Shown here piece by piece: positions 5,700-12,294 of a DNA stretch of 12,294 nt. The position numbers and the translations under genes were made by a program. The notes beneath the pieces are model-generated. The model saw nothing but the letters and a program-made list of their open reading frames with translations. It did not search any database and was not told where the DNA came from. Numbering within the stretch: position 1 is the stretch's first letter; the number at the start of each line of letters is the position of its first letter. Origin of the DNA: Gemmataceae bacterium (lineage in GTDB: Bacteria; Planctomycetota; Planctomycetia; Gemmatales; Gemmataceae); NCBI GenBank assembly GCA_947490035.1, contig CANLGS010000042.1:1-12294 (forward strand), given 5' to 3'.

Positions 5700-7574
5700 A
5701 TGGGTTCGGGCGAACACGGCGCGACGCGATTCGTGCCCCGCGTCGAGGGGTTGGAAGACCGCTCCGTTCCCGCCGGGAACGTACAGGTCATGTTGTTCCA
5801 CGGCACGCTCTACGTCTCCGGCGACGACGCCGGCAACCAGATCGAGATCGCGGGGATCAAGACCGACCGGGTGCGCATCCGCGCGCTCGACGCGACCACC
5901 ACGATCAACGGCGGTCGCGGCGAGATCAGGGTGAAGGGCATCACGCGCGACCTGTACGTCCGGATGCACGGCGGCGACGACAACTTGATCGTCACCGGCA
6001 CGAGCAACCGCGGGACGCTCAACGTCGATATGGGCGACGGGAACGACATCCTGGGCGTGAGCGGCGTGGGCCACCGCGGCGCGACGATTCTGGCTACGGG
6101 CGCCGGCGACGACACCGCGATCCTGAACGGGTTCGTTGCCCGCCGCTACCTGTTCCTCGACACCGGCACGGGCAACGACCAGGTGGTCGCGCGGAACGTC
6201 GGGGCCGTCGATTTCGGGCTGCTCAACCCGGCCGGGAACGATTTCTTCGACAACCAGAACTCCACCTTCGCGCGCCCGGCGATCGTCGGGTTCACCAGCG
6301 GCACGCGCCCGCCGACGGCGACGCCGGCCACGCCAACCACCGACCCGACGACAACGCCAACCACCGAGCCGACCGCGACGACGCCCGACACCACGCCGCC
6401 CACCGCGACCGTTTCCACGGCGGCGGCGAACCCGACGCGCGCGACCCCGATCGCGTTCGCGGTCAACTTCAACGAGGACGTGACCGGGTTCGACCCGACC
6501 GACCCGGCCGACCTGCTGGTGACCAACGGCATCGTGACCTCGTTTACGACGTTCGACGCGCGAACATTCGCGCTCCAGGTTATGCCCTCCGCGCAGGGCG
6601 CGGTGAGCGTGGCGGTCGCGGCCGGCGCCGCTACCGACGCGGCCAAGAACGGCAACCTCGCGTCGAACACGGTGGCGCTGACGTTCGACAGCCTCGCCCC
6701 GGCGGTCGCGACCAACGCCCTCGTCACCAGCGACACCACGCCGACGCTGACCGGCACGGTGAGCGAGCCGGCGGTCGTGCGCGTGACCGTGAACGGCAAG
6801 ACGTACACCGCGACCGTGACCGGCGGTACGTGGTCGGCGGACGTGACCGACGTGGTGCCCAACGGCACCTTCCCGGTGACGGCGACCGCGACCGACCCGG
6901 CCGGGAACGTCGGCAACGCAACGCCGGTCGATCTGAAGGTGGACAACACCCCGCCGACGATCGTGTTCAGTTCGACCCCGACCGTGCCGACGAACCAGAG
7001 TCCGGTGACCGTTCGCATCACGTTCAGCGAGAACGTGACCGGCTTCGACACGGACGACATCTCCGTCAGCAACGGGGTGAAAACGAACTTCCAGGCGACG
7101 CCGGGGAACCCGCGGGTGTACACGGTCGATGTGACCCCGGTCTTCGAGGGCAACGTGACGGTGATAGTACCGGCGGACGCGGCGCGGGACGCGGCGAACA
7201 ACCCGAGCGAGGGGTTGAACTTCATCTTCATGTACGACACGACCCCGCCGATGGTCGCGGTGGACCCCGGTCCGGGCACGACTGGGGCGATCACCGGCAC
7301 GAGCAGCGACACGGCCGGCGCCTCGGGCGTGCGGGCGGTCGAAGTCAGCATCCGGAACGGCGCGGCCGGGCTGTACTACACCGGCCCGAGTAACGGGTTC
7401 GACTCGGTGGCGGAAGTGTTCCTGCCCGCCGCGACGACGGACAACTTCGCGACGTGGACCTTCACGCTCGCCACGGGCACGTATGTGCCGGGGTCCATGC
7501 CCGTCGTGAACGCGCGGGCGACCGACAACGCCGGCAACGTGGCGTTCGATTCCCGCACGGTGACGGTGACCTGA
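5700..7574 (+). CDS. Secreted or surface protein with LEDR-type N-terminal motif and four Ig-like domains
   Basis: The product has 624 residues. The start at 5700 is preceded by AGGATGGG, and the protein opens with FVPRVEGLEDRSVPA (11-25), a recurrent N-terminal motif of repeat-rich extracellular planctomycete proteins. Residues ~26-185 contain GDD/GND motifs (GGDDNLIV, GDGNDIL, GAGDDTA, GTGNDQV) suggesting a calcium-binding or beta-helical region. A Thr/Pro linker covers ~201-234. Four Ig-like units follow: ~234-330, ~334-415, ~417-512 and ~514-624. The first and third share the bacterial Ig pattern F.EDVTGFD...NG...F and a 'DAA.N' end; the second has the TPTLTGTVSEP...TDPAGNVGN pattern. There is no classical signal peptide or C-terminal sorting signal. 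Adhesion or cell-surface structure is likely, inferred from the architecture. It ends in a shared terminator facing the cytochrome operon. Confidence 0.88.
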   Translation: MGSGEHGATRFVPRVEGLEDRSVPAGNVQVMLFHGTLYVSGDDAGNQIEIAGIKTDRVRIRALDATTTINGGRGEIRVKGITRDLYVRMHGGDDNLIVTGTSNRGTLNVDMGDGNDILGVSGVGHRGATILATGAGDDTAILNGFVARRYLFLDTGTGNDQVVARNVGAVDFGLLNPAGNDFFDNQNSTFARPAIVGFTSGTRPPTATPATPTTDPTTTPTTEPTATTPDTTPPTATVSTAAANPTRATPIAFAVNFNEDVTGFDPTDPADLLVTNGIVTSFTTFDARTFALQVMPSAQGAVSVAVAAGAATDAAKNGNLASNTVALTFDSLAPAVATNALVTSDTTPTLTGTVSEPAVVRVTVNGKTYTATVTGGTWSADVTDVVPNGTFPVTATATDPAGNVGNATPVDLKVDNTPPTIVFSSTPTVPTNQSPVTVRITFSENVTGFDTDDISVSNGVKTNFQATPGNPRVYTVDVTPVFEGNVTVIVPADAARDAANNPSEGLNFIFMYDTTPPMVAVDPGPGTTGAITGTSSDTAGASGVRAVEVSIRNGAAGLYYTGPSNGFDSVAEVFLPAATTDNFATWTFTLATGTYVPGSMPVVNARATDNAGNVAFDSRTVTVT

Positions 7575-7584
7575 GTCTCGGCCT

Positions 7585-7661
7585 CAAAAGGAAAGAGCCG
7601 CTTGCGGCTTCGCACGCCTCCGAGGGGCAACGTGCGAAGCCGCAAGCGGCTCGTCCTTTTG
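7585..7661. terminator. Bidirectional terminator-like long hairpin between convergent genes
   Basis: A perfect 22-bp stem (7595-7616 with 7631-7652) around a 14-base loop is extended by CAAAAGGA (7585-7592) pairing with TCCTTTTG (7654-7661). The A-run on one side and T-run on the other give intrinsic-terminator features on both strands. It sits between the stop codons at 7574 (plus) and 7674 (minus). Each arm also holds its own mini-palindrome (AGCCGC-TT-GCGGCT in the left arm), so it may derive from a mobile palindromic repeat. Confidence 0.8.
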
Positions 7662-7673
7662 TCTGGAGCGAGG

Positions 7674-9440
7674 TCAGGGCGCGTTCACGGCGCCGAACGC
7701 CTTGCGGAACGGGTCGCCGCGGAACGAGTTGAACGTGTCCATGCGGGTCTTGAGGCGGTTGTCCACCGACTCGACGGTCGGGCCGGGGATGCCGCCGGTC
7801 ACGCCCTGCTCGTAGTAGAACGCCGCGTTCGGCCGCAGCCGCGTGACGATGGTCCCGTCGAGCGCCTTACGCATCTCGGTGAGGACCGCCGGGGCGTCCT
7901 TCTTGTCCTTCGGCTGCAAATCGAGGTAGAGGGTCTCGATGGCCCAGGTAAAGAGCTGGGCCACTTCGGGATCGCCGACGGGCTTCTTGTCGTCGCTGGC
8001 GGCGGCCTTCACCATCTCGAACAGCCGCTTCGTCTCCTCGGTGGTGTAGCGCACGGCGTCGAGCTTCTTCCGCGTCGCCTCGCTCCAGTCCGCCAATTTC
8101 TTGGTCGCGGCCTTCACCTTCGCGAGGTCGCCGTACGTCTTTTCGGTGAAGGCGTCGGCCAGTTCCAGTTCGGCGGCGTCGAGTTCGCCCGCGGCGGCCT
8201 TGAGGTCGGCGCCCTTCATCTCACCGGCGTGGGCGAGGACGAGCCGCGCCAGCGCGAACGCCGCGGGGCGGTACAGCGGGCGCCCCGGCCGCCCGACGTA
8301 CCCACGATCCTGGCGCTCGCTGGGGTACTTCAGGTTGTGGTGGCACGAGTAGCAGTCGAACGCGGCGAAGTCGAGGCCGTCGTTCTTGGCTTTCGCGTCG
8401 TCGGCCAGTTGGGCGCCGAGGGTCGCGGTGGCGGCGAGCGTCGCGAGCGCGGACTCGGCGAACCGGCGGGCGACGAACGATTCACCAGCCCGGTAGTGGT
8501 ACAGGGCGAACGCCTTGTCCGTCTTATCCTTCTCGGCCTTCTTCGCGAGGCTGGTGATGTACGGCATCTCGTGGGCGAACCCCCAGTGCCGCGGTTGCTC
8601 GCGGGCGTAGGCCAGGAGGTCGAGCGGGGGCAGCGGCGGGTGCCCGGCGGCGTACCAATCGTGGGTGACGAACCGGCCCTCGGCCTTGTTGCCGATGTGG
8701 CACGACGCGCAGGTGTGCGTCGCCGTGGCCGGGTCGCGCAGGTTGGTCAGCCCCCATTCGCTCTTCAGCGCCATCGGGAAACTCCGCCAATCGACCACCT
8801 TCACCGCCTCCGGGTTGACATCCGTGTCCGTCTTCTCGACATCCCGGCTGGCCCGGTGGGTGCGCTCGTACAGGGTGCCGTGGCCGTGGCACATCTCGCA
8901 CCCGACGCCTTCGGTGATCGAGAACGATGCCGCCTTCCATTCGGCGTGCGGCACACGGGAGAGCGGCGCCTTCGTACTCGCGTGGCACGCGAGGCAGCCG
9001 ACATCGGTCGCGACCGTGTAGTCGGCGCCCTTGTACTTCCGCAGCTTGTCTTCCATCCGCTGCGCGGTCGGGTTCGGCTTGTCCTTCTTGGCCTTCACCG
9101 TCTTGTCGGTCAGCAGGCTGCGGTACGCGGTCGAGTGCAGGTCGTGGGTACTCCACACGATGTTCTCCGACAGTCGGATGAACTCGAACCCGAACGTCTC
9201 TTTGTAGAGGTCTTTCTCCTCCGGCTTGGTCTCCGAGTGGCACGCCTTGCACTCGGCCGCGCCGAGCAGGCCCTGCGTCTTCTTCAGGGCTGCTTCCGGA
9301 CGGGGGTAATCGTCCTTCTTCTCATCCTTCTGCGCGGCGCGCGACGGCGCGGCCGCGGCCACCAGCCCCAACACGAGGCCGGCGAACGCCGCCGCCAGCA
9401 CGACTGCCCGCCCGACCCGCCGCGCGTGTCCCGTCGTCAT
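7674..9440 (-). CDS. Pentahaem c-type cytochrome, cytochrome c554-like
   Basis: The product has 588 residues. The ATG at 9440 overlaps the upstream stop as TGATG with GAGGGGAAG just before it, so translation is probably coupled. A longer open frame runs upstream but is only a shadow of the neighbour. The N-terminus is a Sec signal peptide with a likely SRA-AQ cleavage near residue 35. Five CXXCH haem sites are visible: CKACH (64-68), CLACH (149-153), CEMCH (181-185), CASCH (244-248) and CYSCH (363-367). Other His residues in THDLH (98-102), YAAGHP and CYSCHH may be distal ligands. The C-terminal third is haem-free, helical and charged. It should act in the periplasm in electron transfer. The motif order matches the two upstream cytochromes, pointing to tandem duplication. 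The redox partner and substrate are unknown. Confidence 0.88.
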   Translation of the reverse strand: MTTGHARRVGRAVVLAAAFAGLVLGLVAAAAPSRAAQKDEKKDDYPRPEAALKKTQGLLGAAECKACHSETKPEEKDLYKETFGFEFIRLSENIVWSTHDLHSTAYRSLLTDKTVKAKKDKPNPTAQRMEDKLRKYKGADYTVATDVGCLACHASTKAPLSRVPHAEWKAASFSITEGVGCEMCHGHGTLYERTHRASRDVEKTDTDVNPEAVKVVDWRSFPMALKSEWGLTNLRDPATATHTCASCHIGNKAEGRFVTHDWYAAGHPPLPPLDLLAYAREQPRHWGFAHEMPYITSLAKKAEKDKTDKAFALYHYRAGESFVARRFAESALATLAATATLGAQLADDAKAKNDGLDFAAFDCYSCHHNLKYPSERQDRGYVGRPGRPLYRPAAFALARLVLAHAGEMKGADLKAAAGELDAAELELADAFTEKTYGDLAKVKAATKKLADWSEATRKKLDAVRYTTEETKRLFEMVKAAASDDKKPVGDPEVAQLFTWAIETLYLDLQPKDKKDAPAVLTEMRKALDGTIVTRLRPNAAFYYEQGVTGGIPGPTVESVDNRLKTRMDTFNSFRGDPFRKAFGAVNAP

Positions 9441-10945
9441 CACTTCCCCTCTGGTGTGCCGGTCCTGGTTCGGAGTAACTCGAAGGCGTCGCGGATCGGG
9501 TCGAGCTTCGGCCGGTCGAACTTTACCGGGCCGTTCGCGCCGGCGGGGAACCGCAGTTCCTTCCCCACCGTCAACAGCGGCTCGCGCCAAGCGGCCCCGG
9601 ACCGGTCCTTGCCGCCGGCCGCGTGGTACATCGCCGCCGCGCCTAAGTAGTTCGCGGCCAGCGCGTCCCAGTCGTGGTCGGCCAGCATCTTCCGGTCGTC
9701 GGACAGCGCGTTCTTCGCGAGCCGGTTCGCGATCGTCTCGGGCGTGCCCTTCGCGACGGCGCCCGACCCGCGATCCTCGGCCGCTTGCAACTCCGCGAGC
9801 CACCGGTCGAGTTCGGCCACGGCCGCCTTCGCCTTCTTCGCGACCTCGCCCGGTTCGGGCGCGAGTTTCGCCTCCATCAACTTGCGAAGTTTGCCGACCG
9901 CCGGCCACTTCGGAGAGCTTAAACCGGGGAACGCGAGGCCGCAAGAGTCCGCCGCGACGCCGAACGTGGCGTTCGACCACACCTCCCACCCCGGCCGCCC
10001 GGCCGGGCGCGCCGTCGCGCTCAGGCTGCCGCGCGTCTCCGGGTCGCCGATCGTCTGGTGGCAGGCGTAGCAACTGTACCCGCTGAACTCCGGCCACGGC
10101 GTCTGCTTGTCGCCCTTGTCGGCACGGGCGGCGCGCACCGCGAGCAAGTTCGCGGACGCGCGGAGCGTCGCGACCTGCCCGACGATCCAGAGGCGCACCT
10201 CGAAACTCGTCGCGTCGCCCTTTTCGGTCCAGTGCTTGCGGTAATCGGGCTGGAAGTGGAACCGGGCCGGCTCGAACGCCAGTCGCGGGTGACCGGCCGC
10301 GACGAAGTCGTGGTTCATGTCGCGCTCGCCGTCGCCGACGTGGCAGCTCGCGCAGTTGAGCGCGCGGGCGACGAGGTTCTTCGTCGGCACGAACCCGAAC
10401 GCGGTCCACTTCTCCTGGTTGCTGCGGCTCTTCCACGACGGCAGCGTGTGTTCCGCGATCCACTTGTCGGCGGGTCCGTGACAGCCGCCGCACCCGACCC
10501 CCTCGGAGAGAATCTGGTCGCGTGTTTCGGGTTCTTTGGTGCTATCGACCGCGTGGCAGGTGAGGCAGCGCGCGTCTTTGTGCGGTTCCGCAATGCCGAG
10601 CGCCTTGCCCATGCGCACCGAGACGGGGTTGAACAGGACGCTGTACGCTTTCGCGTGCGGGTCGCTCGTTTCGGCGGGAACGGCCTCGCGCGCCCAGGTC
10701 GAGTGTTCGCTGCCGACTCTGCCGACGGCACCGCCGCCGTGGCACGCGGACGCGGAACACGACGTACTCGCGCGCTGCGCGAACGGCTCCTTGAAGTCGG
10801 CCTTATCGACGCCGTAAGGTTTGGCGGGCGCGGCCGGCGCGGCGAGGTCGGGCAGTCGCGCCGGTGGCTGGTGGGACCGCGCCGTGTTGAACACGCACGC
10901 GACACCGGCGGCGAGCGCCACCGCGATCAATAGAACGGCACGCAC
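9440..10945 (-). CDS. Multihaem c-type cytochrome with a CX4CH first haem site
   Basis: The product has 501 residues, starting from GTG at 10945; no ATG is available in frame before the upstream in-frame stop. The first ~20 residues are hydrophobic and could be a signal peptide or membrane anchor; Cys17 is a poor lipobox match. Four standard haem motifs are CLTCH (127-131), CGGCH (152-156), CASCH (198-202) and CYACH (292-296). Where the first haem of its paralogue lies, this protein reads CSASACH (63-69), a CX4CH spacing known from tetrahaem cytochromes c3. Shared landmarks are SDPHAKAY (94-101) and NHDFVAAGHPRLAF (211-224). The C-terminal ~200 residues are haem-free and helical. It probably works with the two neighbouring cytochromes. 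It overlaps the downstream gene by one base. Confidence 0.87.
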   Translation of the reverse strand: MRAVLLIAVALAAGVACVFNTARSHQPPARLPDLAAPAAPAKPYGVDKADFKEPFAQRASTSCSASACHGGGAVGRVGSEHSTWAREAVPAETSDPHAKAYSVLFNPVSVRMGKALGIAEPHKDARCLTCHAVDSTKEPETRDQILSEGVGCGGCHGPADKWIAEHTLPSWKSRSNQEKWTAFGFVPTKNLVARALNCASCHVGDGERDMNHDFVAAGHPRLAFEPARFHFQPDYRKHWTEKGDATSFEVRLWIVGQVATLRASANLLAVRAARADKGDKQTPWPEFSGYSCYACHQTIGDPETRGSLSATARPAGRPGWEVWSNATFGVAADSCGLAFPGLSSPKWPAVGKLRKLMEAKLAPEPGEVAKKAKAAVAELDRWLAELQAAEDRGSGAVAKGTPETIANRLAKNALSDDRKMLADHDWDALAANYLGAAAMYHAAGGKDRSGAAWREPLLTVGKELRFPAGANGPVKFDRPKLDPIRDAFELLRTRTGTPEGK

Positions 10946-10998
10946 GATAGTCTCGCGGTTCGTGTCCGTCGCATCCGTGCGGGGAAATCCTTGCCGTC

Positions 10999-11073
10999 AG
11001 AGTGGTCCGCTCGCTCCGCGAGCGGTCTTCGGAACGAAGCAGAAGACCGCTCGCGGAGCGAGCGGACCACTCT
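10999..11073. repeat. Perfect 32-bp inverted repeat inside the cytochrome operon
   Basis: Arms 10999-11030 and 11042-11073 are exact reverse complements of 32 bp, separated by 11 bases. Each arm contains a small palindrome of its own (GCTCGC-TCC-GCGAGC in the left arm), the same plan and TCC loop as the elements at 5314-5476. It fills most of the 135-bp gap between two cytochrome genes and starts eight bases past the stop of the first. No T run follows, so it may be an RNA processing or stability element, a partial attenuator, or a mobile repeat. Confidence 0.9.
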
Positions 11074-11080
11074 CAAGCCG

Positions 11081-12294
11081 TCACTTCTCGCGGATCGCCT
11101 TGAACGCGCCCTCGACCCGCACCCAATCCTGGTCGCGGAACGCGGTCACGCCGGCGCGGTACTTCTTCACCGTCGCGTCGTCCGGCTTGCCGCGGGCGTA
11201 CTCCATCGCCGCGAGGCCGTAGAACAACTGCGACGCGCTATCCCACTCCGGCACGAGCGGCGCACCTTTCGGGAAGTACGCCCACGCTGTGCGCTCAACC
11301 TCCGCGTCCGACATTTTGACCAGCGCCTTGCGCTCGCGTGTCATCCGCTCAACCGCAGTCGAGGCCACTGACCGAGCGGCTTCCGCCTTCGCGGGTCGCG
11401 ACTTTTCCATTGCGCCAACCACTTCCACCAAGTCCGACCGATCGCGCTTCGGAGAATCAAGCCCGGCCGCGGAGGTCATCGGCCAGATCGTCTGCCACGG
11501 CGGAGCGCCGAGCGGTCGGCCGTCGAGGTACGCGTCGCTCCTCCGCCAGTCCGCCGCGTCGTTCGCCGGCACGCGCAGGTTGTGGTGGCACGACGCGCAG
11601 TTGAACTCGGCGAACTCCGGCCACGGGCTGCGCGGGTCTGTCGCGGACCGCGTCGCGCGGTCTTCGAGCAACTTGCACGCGGCCTCCGCGTGCGCCACGC
11701 GACCGACGAGCCACGTCTTCGCTTCGTTCCGGGTGACGCCCTTGTCCGTCGTCTTCGACCGGTCCTTTTCTTGCCAGTGTTGCGGCAGCCGGCGCTGGTA
11801 CTCCGCGAAGTCGAACGCGAGCCGCGGGTGGCCGGCGGCGATCATGTCGTGGTTCATGTCGCGCACCGCGACGACCACCTTGCCCTCGCCGTCCTTCTCC
11901 GCCGGTGCGCCGACGTGGCACCCGGCGCACGCGAGCGCCCGTTCGCCGAGGTCGTACAGCGGCCTCATGCCGGTCGCCTGGTACACGCCCTCGCGGGGCT
12001 TGTCCTTCCAGCCGGTGTGCGGTTGAAGCCACTGCCCGGCGTTGCCGTGGCACGCTTCGCAACTCACGCCCTGTTCGCGCAGAACGCGGGCGTCCGCGTC
12101 GTCGATCAGTTCCTTCGTCGCCGCGAGCGCCGGGTTCGTGTGGCACGCGAGGCACCTCGCATCTTCCGTGGCCTTCGCGCCGGGCGCGTACTTCGCCATG
12201 ATCTTCGCGGCGGTCACCCTGAGTGCTCGCCGCGGGTTGTCGGTGAGCAGGCTGTACGCGGCGGTGTGCGGGTCGGCGGCGGCCCAGCAACTGC
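11081..12294 (-). CDS. Multihaem c-type cytochrome (5' end outside window)
   Basis: The frame is open to the right edge, so the start and signal peptide lie outside; about 403 residues are visible. A GTG at 12217 is internal, because 25 conserved residues precede it, including ADPHTAAYSLL, which matches SDPHAKAYSVL in the next gene. Four CXXCH sites are seen: CLACH (about 12154-12140), then CEACH, CAGCH and CASCH. By alignment with its paralogues a further first haem site should lie just beyond the edge. MNHDMIAAGHPRLAFDFAEY is the shared landmark after the fourth expected haem. The C-terminus (EWDSASQLFYGLAAMEYA) resembles the helical tail of the 9440-10945 product (DWDALAANYLGAAAMYHA). Likely a periplasmic electron carrier and the first visible gene of the operon. 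Confidence 0.86.
   Translation of the reverse strand, partial: SCWAAADPHTAAYSLLTDNPRRALRVTAAKIMAKYAPGAKATEDARCLACHTNPALAATKELIDDADARVLREQGVSCEACHGNAGQWLQPHTGWKDKPREGVYQATGMRPLYDLGERALACAGCHVGAPAEKDGEGKVVVAVRDMNHDMIAAGHPRLAFDFAEYQRRLPQHWQEKDRSKTTDKGVTRNEAKTWLVGRVAHAEAACKLLEDRATRSATDPRSPWPEFAEFNCASCHHNLRVPANDAADWRRSDAYLDGRPLGAPPWQTIWPMTSAAGLDSPKRDRSDLVEVVGAMEKSRPAKAEAARSVASTAVERMTRERKALVKMSDAEVERTAWAYFPKGAPLVPEWDSASQLFYGLAAMEYARGKPDDATVKKYRAGVTAFRDQDWVRVEGAFKAIREK

Noticed and set aside
5534..7393. 619-residue open frame overlapping the Ig-like gene
   Set aside because: Arg/Asp/His-rich composition without motifs; the overlapping frame from 5700 gives coherent Ig-like domains.
7602..9650. 682-residue plus-strand open frame antisense to a cytochrome
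   Set aside because: Arg/Val/Gly-rich shadow; the opposite strand has five haem motifs and a signal peptide.
9441..10493. N-terminal 350-residue extension of the cytochrome at 7674-9440 in the same open frame
   Set aside because: The extension is an out-of-frame shadow of the upstream cytochrome. The ATG at 9440 has a good ribosome binding site, the TGATG overlap and a signal peptide directly after it.
12140..12217. GTG at 12217 as the start of the last cytochrome
   Set aside because: Conserved residues matching its paralogue continue upstream to the window edge and no signal peptide follows this GTG.

Overview
The window is very GC-rich, and its gene content points to a planctomycete, most likely a Gemmata-like member of the Gemmataceae. 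The evidence for this is a PfaA-like lipid/polyketide synthase, a surface protein opening with the 'PRVEGLEDRSVP' type of N-terminal motif common in that group, a cluster of multihaem c-type cytochromes, and intergenic spaces full of palindromic repeats. The assignment is inference from sequence style; no rRNA or other marker gene is present.

Layout. (1) 1-2601, minus strand: the N-terminal 867 residues of a giant synthase. It has two successive PfaD/nitronate-monooxygenase-like FMN barrels, then the start of a PfaA-like ketosynthase cut by the window edge. (2) 2602-2939: a divergent intergenic region with a promoter-like pair for the synthase and two small hairpins in its leader. (3) 2940-4013, plus: an S49 (SppA-like) lipoprotein whose usual nucleophilic serine position reads glycine. 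(4) 4014-4149: a spacer made of degenerate 7-bp repeats in inverted orientation. (5) 4150-5301, plus: a Rieske oxygenase alpha subunit of the choline-monooxygenase/GbcA/CntA style. (6) 5302-5699: a 398-bp gap with four copies of a 19-nt palindrome. (7) 5700-7574, plus: a secreted or surface protein with four predicted bacterial Ig-like domains. (8) 7585-7661: a long perfect hairpin between convergent genes, probably a bidirectional terminator. (9) 7674-12294, minus: three paralogous multihaem cytochrome genes in one likely operon. Transcription order is the gene at 11081-12294 (5' end outside the window), then 9440-10945, then 7674-9440. The last two overlap as TGATG. A 32-bp perfect inverted repeat sits between the first two.

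How the genes fit together. The three cytochromes probably act as one periplasmic or membrane-associated electron-transfer module; five, five and at least four haem sites are visible. The synthase is the front end of a secondary-lipid or polyketide locus continuing to the left. The S49 protein, the Rieske oxygenase and the Ig-like protein share a strand but not an obvious pathway, and no Rieske reductase partner is in the window. The least explained material is intergenic: three of the gaps carry larger inverted repeats whose arms themselves contain perfect mini-palindromes, an arrangement like REP/BIME elements.
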